A stretch of 64,000 nt of DNA from Actinomycetota bacterium. Lineage in GTDB: Bacteria; Actinomycetota; Acidimicrobiia; Acidimicrobiales; Ilumatobacteraceae. Shown one piece after another: positions 8,787 through 17,000 of the stretch. The notes beneath the pieces were generated by a model that saw only the letters and a program-made list of their open reading frames with translations, was not told the origin of the DNA and did no database searches. The stretch lies in assembly GCA_016871355.1 (NCBI GenBank), contig VFZC01000007.1:1-64000 (forward strand), given 5' to 3'. Each line of letters begins with the position of its first letter. The stretch's first letter is position 1. A program made the translations under genes and the position numbers.

Positions 8787-9804
8787 CTATTCACTGACCG
8801 GACCCGAGAACGATCGCGCCGAGCAGAGCGGCCTGGCCGGAGCCACGTGGTACAAGTCGCCCGTCGGGCGCGACGAACTCCTCGCGATCATGACGCGACG
8901 TAACAACCCGGCCGCCTTTCATACGACCTTGTGGCTGGCGCTCACCGTGGTCGCCGGCTGGTGGCTCGTCGTCACCTGGTTCTCGTGGTGGACTCTCCCG
9001 GCTGCCTTCGTCTACGGAACCATGTACGGATCGGCATCCGATGCGCGTTGGCACGAATGCGGACACCGCACCGCGTTTCGCTCACGCTGGGCCAACGACC
9101 TCGTGTACCAAGTCGCATCATTCATGGATGTTCGCGAACCGGTGTCGTGGCGCTGGAGCCACCACCGGCATCACGCCGACACGATCATCGTGGGTCGCGA
9201 CCCCGAGATCGCGTACCAGCGTCCGGTGCGCTTCTGGAAGATCGTGGCCGACATGTTCGGCATCCTCAGCACCTGGGCCGAGTTCAAGAAGTACGCCACC
9301 AACGTGGTCGGCCGGTTGACGGCGGCCGAGGCCGACTACGTGCCTCCTCGCGAAGCCGGGCGGGCCATCTTCTGGGGCCGCGTTCACGCCGCGATCTGGA
9401 CAACGACCATCGTCGTCGCGATCGTCACCAGCAGCCTTCTGCCACTGATGCTGGTGGGTCTACCGTCGTTGTACGGACGGTGGCTGTTGGTGGTGTTCGG
9501 CACCACTCAACACGCCGGACTGGCCGAGGACGTGCTCGATCACCGTCTCAACACGCGCACCGTGTACATGAATCCGGTTCTGCGGTTCTTGTACCTGAAC
9601 ATGAACTACCACCTCGAGCACCACATGTTCCCGTCGGTGCCGTACCACAACTTGCCGCGGCTGCACCGGCTGATTCGCGACGACCTGCCCGCTCCGTACC
9701 GCAGCGTCTTGCACGCGTACCGCGACATCGTTCCGGCCCTGTGGCGTCAGCGCACCGACCTCGAGTACGAGATGCGTCCGGAGTTGCCGTCAGTTTCCGC
9801 GTGA
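8776..9804 (+). CDS. Membrane fatty acid desaturase-like di-iron protein
   Basis: 342-residue integral membrane protein with three histidine boxes: HECGH (93-97), HHRHH (129-133) and HLEHH (279-283). The boxes are separated by hydrophobic stretches at about 50-85 and 205-245. These boxes bind the di-iron centre of membrane fatty-acid desaturases, hydroxylases and alkane-type oxygenases. The third box, with its NMNYHLEHH context, is typical of acyl-lipid desaturases. The exact reaction (double-bond position or hydroxylation) cannot be read. It starts with a GTG inside the end of the preceding oxidoreductase gene and converges on the ABC permease (15-bp overlap). Confidence 0.88.
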   Translation: MARDYSLTGPENDRAEQSGLAGATWYKSPVGRDELLAIMTRRNNPAAFHTTLWLALTVVAGWWLVVTWFSWWTLPAAFVYGTMYGSASDARWHECGHRTAFRSRWANDLVYQVASFMDVREPVSWRWSHHRHHADTIIVGRDPEIAYQRPVRFWKIVADMFGILSTWAEFKKYATNVVGRLTAAEADYVPPREAGRAIFWGRVHAAIWTTTIVVAIVTSSLLPLMLVGLPSLYGRWLLVVFGTTQHAGLAEDVLDHRLNTRTVYMNPVLRFLYLNMNYHLEHHMFPSVPYHNLPRLHRLIRDDLPAPYRSVLHAYRDIVPALWRQRTDLEYEMRPELPSVSA

Positions 9805-10659
9805 TTCGCCGGCCCACTTGCCGATCAGTCGGCCCGAGAGCCAGCCGAAGAACAAGAACACCGAGACGCCGAGCGCACTCGACAGGATCACCGAGGCGAA
9901 CAACTGCTCACCCTCCAGGCGGTTGGCGTAGCGCTTGAGCAACTGACCGATCCCCACTTCGCCCTGACCGAAGAAGAAGTCGCCGACGATGGCGCCGATC
10001 ACCGACAGGCCGGCCGAAATGCGCAGGCCCGCGAACACCGCCGGCAGCGCTGCCGGGAACATGAGGCGACGCAGACGAGTCAGCCGCGAGGCCTTGTGCA
10101 AGGTGAACAGATCGTGCATTCCCTGCTCGGCCGAGAGCAGACCGAACAACGTGTTCACGACGATCGGAAACAGAGCGATGATCACACAGACGAGCACTCG
10201 TGACGAGAATCCGTAGCCGAACCAGAAACCGATGAGCGGCACGATGGCGAGGATCGGAATGGCCTGGAGAACCACGGCGTACGGGAAGATCGCCCGCTCG
10301 ACGACTTTGGCTTGGCTCATCACGATGGCCAGAACGAAGCCGAGCAGGATCGCGATGAGAAGCCCCCAGAACGCGACCTTGGAACTCGACCACATCCCTT
10401 CGAGCATCGTCGAGAAGTTGTCCCAATCGGCGAAACCGACGCTCCAGACCTCGTGCGGAGGCTGCAACAGGAAACGACGCTTCGGATCGAGCAAGACGTA
10501 ACTGGTGAAGTACCAGAGTCCGACGATGGCGGCACCGACCGCGAGCGGCGGCAACACGACGGCGGCGAAGGTGGAACGGCGCGAACTCTTCGCTTCGGGC
10601 ATCTGTCCGGCATCGGCGATGATCGCCTCGACCGGATCGAATGTGGTGGGGTCGCTCAT
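9790..10659 (-). CDS. ABC transporter permease (SsuC/TauC/ThiX type)
   Basis: 289-residue integral membrane subunit of an ABC importer. An N-terminal cytoplasmic segment (about 30 residues) is followed by several hydrophobic helices. The coupling-helix region near residues 185-235 (SAEQGMHDLFTLHKASRLTR, then RRLMFPAALPAVFAGLRIS) matches the EAA-loop pattern of nitrate/sulfonate/taurine permeases. It overlaps the ATPase gene by 4 nt (ATGA), so the two are translationally coupled. The cognate binding protein is encoded divergently about 950 bp away. Confidence 0.9.
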   Translation of the reverse strand: MSDPTTFDPVEAIIADAGQMPEAKSSRRSTFAAVVLPPLAVGAAIVGLWYFTSYVLLDPKRRFLLQPPHEVWSVGFADWDNFSTMLEGMWSSSKVAFWGLLIAILLGFVLAIVMSQAKVVERAIFPYAVVLQAIPILAIVPLIGFWFGYGFSSRVLVCVIIALFPIVVNTLFGLLSAEQGMHDLFTLHKASRLTRLRRLMFPAALPAVFAGLRISAGLSVIGAIVGDFFFGQGEVGIGQLLKRYANRLEGEQLFASVILSSALGVSVFLFFGWLSGRLIGKWAGESRGN

Positions 10660-11393
10660 GAGTGGGCTCCTCGCAGGGCCAGGCTCACCTGGCCGCAGAG
10701 TTCGGCGAAACGGGCATCGAAGCGGAGGTCGGGTCGACGCGGATACTCGAAAGGAACATCGAACGAAGCCACCAGACGGCCCGGTCGAGCCGACATCACG
10801 TACACCTTCGTCGACAGGAAGACCGCCTCGCTGATGGAGTGGGTGATGAACAACCCGGCGAAACGTTCCTGCTCGAACAGGCGGAGAGTCTCTTCGTTCA
10901 GGCGTTCACGCGTGATCTCGTCGACGGCACCGAACGGTTCGTCGAAGAGGAACACCGGCGGCTTCAAGGTCAGTGTGCGAGCGAGTGACGCGCGCATCTT
11001 CATCCCACCCGACAACGACCGCGGAAAATGGTTCTCGAAGCCCTGCAGGCCCACCAGCTCGACGGCCGTCTGGGCGAGCGAGGCCCGCTCGGCCTTGTCG
11101 ATGCCGTGCAATTCGGCCAGGAGTTCGACGTTGCGACGGACCGTGCGCCACGGCAGCAACGTGGCGTCCTGGAAGACGTAACCGATGCGGTCGCGGTCGA
11201 CCGTGATGTCGCCGGCCGAGGCGTTCAACAGACCCGACGCGATCTTCAAGAGCGTCGACTTTCCACAACCGGAAGGACCGACGATGGTCACGAATTCGCC
11301 GCGATCGACGTCGAACGACACGTCAGACAAGGCACGGGTGCCGTCGGGAAACGTCATCGAGACGTTCCGGAACGACAAAGCCGGTTGAGACAT
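10656..11393 (-). CDS. ABC transporter ATP-binding protein (SsuB/TauB type)
   Basis: Soluble ATPase of the same importer, about 245 residues. Walker A is VGPSGCGKST, the Q-loop is YVFQDATLLPW, the signature is SLSGGMKMRASLARTL, and Walker B is VFLFDEPFGAVD with the switch His in FITHSISEAVFLS. The LPW-type Q-loop is characteristic of the nitrate/sulfonate/taurine ATPases. I chose the ATG at 11393 (protein begins MSQPAL) because GGAG lies 5-6 nt upstream. A longer in-frame extension to 11426 adds only unconserved residues. It is first in a two-gene minus-strand unit with the permease. Confidence 0.92.
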   Translation of the reverse strand: MSQPALSFRNVSMTFPDGTRALSDVSFDVDRGEFVTIVGPSGCGKSTLLKIASGLLNASAGDITVDRDRIGYVFQDATLLPWRTVRRNVELLAELHGIDKAERASLAQTAVELVGLQGFENHFPRSLSGGMKMRASLARTLTLKPPVFLFDEPFGAVDEITRERLNEETLRLFEQERFAGLFITHSISEAVFLSTKVYVMSARPGRLVASFDVPFEYPRRPDLRFDARFAELCGQVSLALRGAHS

Positions 11394-11556
11394 TCGAACT
11401 CCAGACCGGGGCTCGGATGTCCCCAACTGCTGAGCATAATCGGCACGTAAACGACCCGAGCCATACCGCCCGCTCGCCCGTCACGGTTCGGTTTCACGCG
11501 TGTGAAGTTTTCGTTCAACTCGGACTCTCCGGACGAAGCGGGCCAAGTCCGCGCAC

Positions 11557-11605
11557 TAAGGTCTTGCCAACTCGCCGACACGAGTCGGCGTCCTTAGGGG
11601 AGGAA
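11557..11605 (+). promoter_or_regulatory. Leader of the NMT1-type binding protein: -10-like box, hairpin and ribosome site
   Basis: TAAGGT (11557-11562) could be a -10 box. It is followed by a perfect 7-bp inverted repeat, CGCCGAC / GTCGGCG (11573-11579 and 11584-11590, 4-nt loop), and then AGGGGAGGAA (11596-11605), a strong ribosome-binding site before the ATG at 11608. The hairpin would lie in the 5' leader. The rest of the 214-bp gap back to the divergent ATPase gene shows no gene. Confidence 0.4.
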
Positions 11606-11607
11606 AT

Positions 11608-12750
11608 ATGAGCAAGCGGAGCAAGGGACTTCTGCTCGCGCTGCCGCTCGTGGCCGTGGGTGCGCTCAGCGCATGCGGAGGCGACGACGACGGTGGTTCG
11701 AGTGGTGCGTCGGGTGGCGAAGGTGTTCTGTCGGGAGTGTGCCCCGAGACCATCTCGATCCAGACCGACTGGTTCCCGGAGTCGGAGCACGGTGCGCTGT
11801 ACCAGATGGTCGGCGACGATTACACCGTCGACACCGAGAAGAAGATCGTGTCGGGGTCACTCATCGGCTCCGAGGGCAAGGACACCGGCGTGACGATCGA
11901 AGTCCGCACCGGCGGTCCGGCCATCGGCTTCCAGCCGGTCTCGGCCACCATGGCTGCTGACGAGTCGATCACCATCGGTTACGCATCGACCGACGATCAG
12001 GCGTTCAGCTACGACGAGATTCCGTTGCTGTCGGTGGTCGCGCCGCTCGAGATCAACCCGCAGATCATCATGTGGGATCCCGAGACCTACCCCGACGTGA
12101 AGACCATCGCCGACCTCGGTTCGCAGGGCATCACGATGAACGTGTTCGCCGGCGGCACCTACCTCGAGGTCTTCAAGGCCGAAGGTGTCGTGAGCGAGGA
12201 CCAGATCGATCCGTCGTACGACGGTGCGCCCACGCGCTTCATCTCGGAGGGCGGCAAGATCGCTCAGCAGGGATTCGCTTCGGCCGAACCGTGGCAGTAC
12301 AAGAACGAGTTCGCTGAGTGGGGCAAGGACGTCGCGTACCAGTTGATCCACGACGCCGGCTTCGAGATCTACGCCGCGTCGCTAGCCATCCGTCAGGCCG
12401 ACAAGGAAGAACTCTCGGACTGCTTGAAGTTGCTCGTTCCGATCGTTCAGCAGGCCGCCATCGACTTCGTCAATGATCCGGCTCGTACGAACAAGATCAT
12501 CATCGACGCTGTCGAGAAGTACGCCGACTTCTGGGTGTACGGCGAGGGTGTCGCGGCCTACTCGGTCGAGACACAGATGAAGCTCGGCTTGGTGGGCAAT
12601 GGCCCCGACAAGACCCTGGGCAACTTCGACTTCGATCGCGCCAACAAGGTGTTGCAGCAGATGAAGGACGCCGGACTCGATGTTCCGGCCGACCTCGAGG
12701 CTGAGGACATGTACACCAACGAGTTCATCAATTCCGATATCGGTCTCTGA
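11608..12750 (+). CDS. ABC transporter substrate-binding lipoprotein (NMT1/THI5-like)
   Basis: 380-residue extracytoplasmic binding protein. The signal peptide ends in the lipobox LSAC (about residues 20-23), followed by the Gly/Asp/Ser linker usual for lipoproteins. The mature part (IQTDWFPESEHGALYQM, then GGPAIGFQPVSATMAADE) is of the nitrate/sulfonate/pyrimidine-precursor type. IGYASTDDQAF and the later acidic surface contain no recognisable ligand signature. The ligand is therefore unknown; pairing with the SsuB/SsuC-type genes on the opposite strand is strongly suggested by position. It has the best Shine-Dalgarno sequence in its neighbourhood and is closed by an intrinsic terminator 20 bp downstream. 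Confidence 0.9.
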   Translation: MSKRSKGLLLALPLVAVGALSACGGDDDGGSSGASGGEGVLSGVCPETISIQTDWFPESEHGALYQMVGDDYTVDTEKKIVSGSLIGSEGKDTGVTIEVRTGGPAIGFQPVSATMAADESITIGYASTDDQAFSYDEIPLLSVVAPLEINPQIIMWDPETYPDVKTIADLGSQGITMNVFAGGTYLEVFKAEGVVSEDQIDPSYDGAPTRFISEGGKIAQQGFASAEPWQYKNEFAEWGKDVAYQLIHDAGFEIYAASLAIRQADKEELSDCLKLLVPIVQQAAIDFVNDPARTNKIIIDAVEKYADFWVYGEGVAAYSVETQMKLGLVGNGPDKTLGNFDFDRANKVLQQMKDAGLDVPADLEAEDMYTNEFINSDIGL

Positions 12751-12770
12751 CCGACACGGATGTGGAGGAA

Positions 12771-12795
12771 GGGGCCGGGCAACCGGCCCCTTTTT
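12771..12795 (+). terminator. Rho-independent terminator
   Basis: Perfect 8-bp GC stem ggggccgg / ccggcccc with a gcaa loop, followed by five T. It sits 21 bp after the binding-protein stop and directly abuts the stop of the convergent creatininase-family gene. Confidence 0.9.
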
Positions 12796-13569
12796 CTATG
12801 CCCGGTGGCGGAAAGCGGAGACTTCCTGGAGCACTTCGACGAACGTCGTGATCGCTCCGTCCACCAGCGTGCGACCCAAGTCGGCACTGGCCTGCGTCGG
12901 GTCACCGATGTGTCCATGATCGCCGAAGTCGTTGCTGAGCCACCCGAAGGCGACTGATCCACCGAAACGTACGTGCCGATTCGTCGCCAGGTGCTCGGGA
13001 ATGTCGCGCACGGCCTTCGACATGTCGACCAACTCGGGATGCAAGTGCAGCATCATCGAGGTCTCGTCGGTTCCGCCGTGAACTCCCATGCCGAGTTCGG
13101 ACGGCGGCGACGCTCCGCCCTGATCGGCCGGCTGCGACGGATGAGCCAAGAAGGTCTCGAGTCCGAACTGCAGTCGCAACTCACGATTGGCCATGGCCAC
13201 CAACGCACTGTTTCCACCGTGGCCGTTCAAGAAGACCAACTTGCGGGCCCGGGTCGCCGCGATGCACCGACCGATGTCCTCGAGAACCGACAGCATCGTG
13301 CGGGCCGACATCCAGATGGTGCCCGCGTTCCAGGCGTGTTCGTTGCTCTTGGTGTACGCCAACGGCGGCAGCAACCACGCGTCCACACCGGCCTCGACGG
13401 CGCGCGGAACCGCGGCCTCGGCCACTGCTGAAGCGATGGCCAAGTCGGTGATCAACGGCAAGTGCGGTCCGTGCTGCTCGATGGCCCCGAGCGGCTGCAC
13501 GATCACCGACGTCTCGGTCAGCGCCGTAGCGACTTGCGGGCCACGAAGGTGCGCGATGTGACGGGACAC
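12796..13569 (-). CDS. Creatininase-family amidohydrolase
   Basis: 257-residue member of the creatininase superfamily, metal enzymes that open cyclic amides or, in MftE, trim a peptide. The first metal motif PLGAIEQHGPHLPLITD, the second block VFLNGHGGNSALV and the GTDETSMML segment are all present, so the metal site looks intact. The real substrate is undetermined. There is no mycofactocin gene set here, so MftE is unlikely. It begins with GTG preceded by TAGTGT at 6 nt. It lies beside an ABC importer, which could deliver a nitrogenous substrate (inference only). Confidence 0.85.
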   Translation of the reverse strand: MSRHIAHLRGPQVATALTETSVIVQPLGAIEQHGPHLPLITDLAIASAVAEAAVPRAVEAGVDAWLLPPLAYTKSNEHAWNAGTIWMSARTMLSVLEDIGRCIAATRARKLVFLNGHGGNSALVAMANRELRLQFGLETFLAHPSQPADQGGASPPSELGMGVHGGTDETSMMLHLHPELVDMSKAVRDIPEHLATNRHVRFGGSVAFGWLSNDFGDHGHIGDPTQASADLGRTLVDGAITTFVEVLQEVSAFRHRA

Positions 13570-13575
13570 GCTTCG

Positions 13576-13581
13576 ACACTA
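13576..13581 (-). promoter_or_regulatory. Leaderless-type -10 box of the creatininase-family gene
   Basis: TAGTGT on the minus strand, 6 nt before the GTG at 13569, a good TANNNT match. Confidence 0.5.
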
Positions 13582-13619
13582 CTTGGCGAACCTCACCGAC
13601 ATGAGAGACTCATCGGTGT

Positions 13620-15173
13620 ATGAGCAATCTTCCGTCGTCGTGCGATGTCGTCGTCATCGGGGCCGGCCACAACGGGCTCGTGGCCGCCAACTACCTCGCC
13701 CGTGGCGGACTGTCGGTGGTCGTTCTCGAAGCTCGTGATTCGGTGGGTGGGTGTTCGTCCACCGAAACGTTCGGTGGCGCCCGCGTCAACGTCTGCAACT
13801 GCGACCACATCACGTTCCGCACGACCGGAGTGGTCGACGAACTCGGCTTGGGCGAACACGGCCTGAGGTATCTCGATGTCGAGCCCTCTCAACTCAACAT
13901 TCCGTGGGACGACGGTCCGGCCTGGCCGATCTTCCATTCGGTCGACGACACGGTCGACGCGTTACGTCTCACCTATCCGCACGAAGCCGACAACTACCGC
14001 CGCTATGCCGACGCCGCGGTTCCCGTGGCTCGTCTCGTCCTTTCGGCCGCCGCCGCCGGGCCCCGTCGTCGGGCTCTCGTCTCGTCGGTGCTCGCCAAAC
14101 GTGGGCGCGGTGTGGCCAACCTTCTGAAGTGGAGCCGCATGAGCGCGGCCGGGGTGATGCGCTCGTTCTTCCGAGACGAGCGTGTGTTCACACCGGCCCT
14201 GGCCACCGGTCCGATCGTGTGGGGTCTGTCCCCCGAACTTCCGGGCACCGGACTCGGGGCGCTCACGTTCGCGTTCCGACACGCCGCGCAGGTCGGACGA
14301 CCGGTGGGCGGTAGCGGCATGTTGTCGGCCAGTCTGGCCAGCGCTCTGTCTTCTCGTGGTGGCGTGATCGCCACCAGCACTCCCGCCCAGTCGATCGTGG
14401 TCGATGGTGGCCGAGCCGTCGGCGTGACACTCAGCGGTGATCGAACCATTCGGGCTCGCTCGGTCGTCTCGGCCGCCGATCCGCGTCGCACCTTGCTCGA
14501 CTGGATCCAGAATCCGCCGTCATCGGCCGGCCCGCTCATCGAACGCTGGCGGGCCGCCGAACACCAAGCGGGTTACGAGAGCAAGATCGACGCGATCATC
14601 AGTAGCCCACCTCGCTACCGCCGCATCGACCCACGGTTGGCCGACCGCTTCGATCCGCTCACTCCGTCCACGATGATCGTGCCAACGGTGCGCGAGATGC
14701 ACGACGCATTTCTTTCCATGTCACGCGGCGTGGTGGCCGAACGACCGGTCTTCCTCGCCAACGTGCCCACCGCCCTCGATCCCTCGATGGCGCCATCGGG
14801 TCAGCACGTGTTCAGCCTGGAGGCACTCTTCACGCCGTACGCACATCCGGGTGGCTGGGCCACGTCGCACGAACCGCGTCGCTGGCTCGAACGCTTCGCC
14901 GACTTCGTCGAGCCCGGTTTCCTCGATTCACTCGGAGAGTGGCGGGCCATGACACCCGACCGCTACGAATCGGAATTCTTCCTACCGCAGGGTCACGCCA
15001 CCAGTTTCGTCGGTGGACCACTGGCCGCGATCAAGGCCGACCCGCCCGAGCTCACTCGGTATCGAACGGCGATACCGGGATTGTTCTTGTGCGGTGCCGC
15101 CACGTTCCCCGGTGCGGGCATCTGGGGTGCCAGCGGTCGCCATTGCGCCACCGAAGTGTTGCGCGACTTCTAG
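13620..15173 (+). CDS. FAD-dependent phytoene-desaturase/PYROXD2-like oxidoreductase
   Basis: 517-residue flavoprotein. The N-terminal dinucleotide fold VVVIGAGHNGL has its GxGxxG at residues 14-19. It is followed by VVVLEARDSVGGCSSTE, and the C-terminal FAD-closing motif is GLFLCGAATFPGAGIWGASG. This architecture is that of the CrtI/PYROXD2 group. No carotenoid genes (crtB, crtE, crtY) are nearby, so a carotenoid role is not supported; PYROXD2-like proteins without a known reaction are a better fit. The stop overlaps the convergent phosphoribosyltransferase by 4 bp. Confidence 0.85.
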   Translation: MSNLPSSCDVVVIGAGHNGLVAANYLARGGLSVVVLEARDSVGGCSSTETFGGARVNVCNCDHITFRTTGVVDELGLGEHGLRYLDVEPSQLNIPWDDGPAWPIFHSVDDTVDALRLTYPHEADNYRRYADAAVPVARLVLSAAAAGPRRRALVSSVLAKRGRGVANLLKWSRMSAAGVMRSFFRDERVFTPALATGPIVWGLSPELPGTGLGALTFAFRHAAQVGRPVGGSGMLSASLASALSSRGGVIATSTPAQSIVVDGGRAVGVTLSGDRTIRARSVVSAADPRRTLLDWIQNPPSSAGPLIERWRAAEHQAGYESKIDAIISSPPRYRRIDPRLADRFDPLTPSTMIVPTVREMHDAFLSMSRGVVAERPVFLANVPTALDPSMAPSGQHVFSLEALFTPYAHPGGWATSHEPRRWLERFADFVEPGFLDSLGEWRAMTPDRYESEFFLPQGHATSFVGGPLAAIKADPPELTRYRTAIPGLFLCGAATFPGAGIWGASGRHCATEVLRDF

Positions 15174-15670
15174 GCGTCGCGAACGGCGCCTTCGCGCGCC
15201 ACGACCGGCTCTTTGTCGCTCCAGGGGAAGTTGATCCAGAGCGAGGTGGAACGCCAGGTGTAGTTCGGACGCACGACCGAGTGCGGCTTGTCGTACAGCA
15301 CCGCCGTACGTACCTCGGCCACTTTGCCCGCGCAGAACTGCTCGACACTACGCAACGTGTGGCCCGTGTCGGCCACATCGTCGGCGATGAGAATGCGCGC
15401 GTGGGCCAGATCGACGAAGTCGGGTGCGGGCGGCATGATGCGCGGCACTTCGAGACGTGTGTCGACACCGGTGTAGAACTCGACGTTCATGGTGTAGACG
15501 TTCTTGACCGACAACGCGTAGCCCAGTGCACCACCGATCAGCAGTCCGCCGCGGGCGATCGACAGGATCATGTCGGGTTCGTAGCCGTCGTCGGCGACCA
15601 TCTGGGCCAAACCGCGCGAGGCCTCCCCGAAGATTTCCCACGTCATGATCTCGCGCTGGTCGCTCGCCAT
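15170..15670 (-). CDS. Phosphoribosyltransferase (xanthine/hypoxanthine type)
   Basis: Type I PRTase of about 166 residues, probably a cytoplasmic purine-salvage enzyme using PRPP. The PRPP-binding motif ILIADDVADTGHTL is at residues 93-106, and the pyrophosphate loop SIARGGLLIGG is near 37-47. The base-specificity hood is at the C-terminus, around WINFPWSDKEP. The SLWINFPW ending resembles hypoxanthine/xanthine enzymes of actinobacteria and archaea. I start it at the ATG at 15670 because TACATT stands 6 nt upstream. An in-frame extension upstream to 15706 is possible but unsupported. Confidence 0.85.
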   Translation of the reverse strand: MASDQREIMTWEIFGEASRGLAQMVADDGYEPDMILSIARGGLLIGGALGYALSVKNVYTMNVEFYTGVDTRLEVPRIMPPAPDFVDLAHARILIADDVADTGHTLRSVEQFCAGKVAEVRTAVLYDKPHSVVRPNYTWRSTSLWINFPWSDKEPVVAREGAVRDA

Positions 15671-15676
15671 GGACCG

Positions 15677-15682
15677 AATGTA
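15677..15682 (-). promoter_or_regulatory. Leaderless-type -10 box of the phosphoribosyltransferase
   Basis: TACATT on the minus strand, 6 nt before the ATG at 15670. This box decides the choice of start for that gene. Confidence 0.5.
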
Positions 15683-15722
15683 GACGGCAGGCCACGGTGC
15701 GACCAACGCCGTGGACGAGAAG

Positions 15723-16535
15723 TCAAACGATCGTCAAGCCCTTGAGGCCCGACGGAGGATTCGGGAACTGGGGATTCATGTCCTGCAGTTCGGCCAACAC
15801 GATCTTGGCCACGGCCAAATCGCGAACCCACTTGTTGTCGGCCGGCACCACGAACCACGGCGCGTCGGCCCGCGACGTCTCTTTCAGAAGCTCTTCGTAG
15901 GCCTGGCCGTACTTCGGCCACAGTTCACGATCGCTGAGATCGCTCGGATCGTGTTTCCAGCCACTCTCCGGATTGTCGATGCGCTTCTGCAGTCGCTGCC
16001 GCTGAACGTCGTGCGACACGTGGAGATAGAACTTGAGTACACGCGTGCCTTCGTCCACGAGCATCTGCTCGAAGTCGCGCACGTGGCGGTACCGCTGGCG
16101 CCACACCTCCTCGGGCACCAAGTTCTTGACCCGCGGCACGAGGATGTCTTCGTAGTGGCTTCGGTTCCAAACCCCGATCTCGCCGCGGGCCGGACACGCC
16201 GCATGGCACCGCCACAAGTAATCGTGCATCGTCTCGCTGCCCGCTGGCACTTTGAAATTGGTGACCTTCACCCCGGACGGATTCATGCCGGTCATGACGT
16301 GGCGAACCAGGCCGTCCTTTCCCGAGGCGTCACGACCCTGTAGAACGATCAGCAGACTCTGCGACGCCTCGGCCAGCAGACGGTGTTGGAGCACGGCCAT
16401 CTGACCGAGGACCTTCGACAACTCGCCCTTGGCCGAATCCTTCTCCCACCCGAGGGTGTCGTCCGTCGGGCGCTGCTCGAGGTTGGGCGCCTTGTTGCTC
16501 GGAATCTGGAGGCGACGCATCAATCGTTCGACCAC
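15723..16535 (-). CDS. ppk2: Polyphosphate kinase 2
   Basis: 270-residue PPK2-family P-loop kinase that moves phosphate between polyphosphate and nucleotides (usually polyP to NDP or NMP). Walker A is GRDASGKDG (67-75). The Walker B and lid region starts at GEIGVWNRSHYEDILVPR (from about 118), and YLHVSHDVQRQRLQKRI follows. The one-domain length and GVWNRSHYED sequence fit the short PPK2 class found in actinobacteria. Direction of reaction and AMP/ADP preference cannot be told from these motifs alone. It starts with GTG, with TAGGTT 6 nt upstream. Confidence 0.93.
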   Translation of the reverse strand: MVERLMRRLQIPSNKAPNLEQRPTDDTLGWEKDSAKGELSKVLGQMAVLQHRLLAEASQSLLIVLQGRDASGKDGLVRHVMTGMNPSGVKVTNFKVPAGSETMHDYLWRCHAACPARGEIGVWNRSHYEDILVPRVKNLVPEEVWRQRYRHVRDFEQMLVDEGTRVLKFYLHVSHDVQRQRLQKRIDNPESGWKHDPSDLSDRELWPKYGQAYEELLKETSRADAPWFVVPADNKWVRDLAVAKIVLAELQDMNPQFPNPPSGLKGLTIV

Positions 16536-16541
16536 GAGCGA

Positions 16542-16547
16542 AACCTA
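16542..16547 (-). promoter_or_regulatory. Leaderless-type -10 box of ppk2
   Basis: TAGGTT on the minus strand, 6 nt before the GTG at 16535. Confidence 0.5.
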
Positions 16548-16591
16548 GTGGCCGACGTCGATTCGAGCGTTTTTCCCACCGATCTCGGTGC

Positions 16592-16825
16592 TCAGGAGTC
16601 GACGTAAGGGCAGTGCCGACACCCGCTACCGCAGCAATAGTTGCGATCGGCAAGGAACCGAGCCGTGAACACCGTGAGGCGGGTGCTCGGATCGAGGTAC
16701 GACGAGCGGCCGGCCACGACCGCCGCGTCGTGTGCTCCCATCACCGCCGCCTCCGAGCCCACCGGAACACGCTCGGGCTTCGGACGCGTCAGGCCGTCCA
16801 CGCGAAGAGCGAGACGGCGAGTCAC
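16592..16825 (-). CDS. Small Cys-rich protein, DUF5522-like
   Basis: 77-residue protein ending in ADRNYCCGSGCRHCPYVDS. Four closely spaced Cys plus His at the extreme C-terminus suggest a metal site (zinc or iron-sulfur). The CCGxGCRHCPY block matches what I recall as DUF5522, a small conserved family of unknown role found in several phyla. The rest is low in recognisable features. The start is GTG with a GAACAT box 6 nt upstream. It sits between ppk2 (56 bp away, same strand) and the divergent peptide-type ABC operon. Confidence 0.75.
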   Translation of the reverse strand: MTRRLALRVDGLTRPKPERVPVGSEAAVMGAHDAAVVAGRSSYLDPSTRLTVFTARFLADRNYCCGSGCRHCPYVDS

Positions 16826-16831
16826 TCGTGA

Positions 16832-16837
16832 ATGTTC
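16832..16837 (-). promoter_or_regulatory. Leaderless-type -10 box of the DUF5522-like gene
   Basis: GAACAT on the minus strand, 6 nt before the GTG at 16825. Only the second and last bases match TANNNT. Confidence 0.3.
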
Positions 16838-16876
16838 TCACCATCGACGAATCCTCCACCCATCGGAGGTCTTCCC

Positions 16877-16904
16877 TTGACCCGCCCGGCCTAACGACTA
16901 GATT
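16877..16904 (+). promoter_or_regulatory. Sigma70-type promoter of the peptide-type ABC operon
   Basis: TTGACC (16877-16882) and TAGATT (16899-16904) are separated by 16 bp, about 100 bp upstream of the GTG at 17001. This is the only clear -35/-10 pair I found in the window. A ribosome site AGGGGG (16991-16996) lies before the start. The 175-bp gap holds nothing else recognisable. Confidence 0.55.
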
Positions 16905-17000
16905 CGTCGCATCGATCGGCTGGGGGGTCTCGACGATGCGCCCTCCCCGTCGCGCGGTGATTCACAACACATCGTCGGTTCGCCGACACAAGGGGGAAAC

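Noticed and set aside
12796-13569. Mycofactocin maturation gene mftE
   Set aside because: The family match is only at the creatininase-fold level. No mftA, mftB, mftC or mftD gene is present in the window.
13620-15173. Carotenoid biosynthesis locus
   Set aside because: Only one CrtI-like protein is present, no crtB, crtE or cyclase gene is adjacent, and the sequence is closer to the PYROXD2 type.
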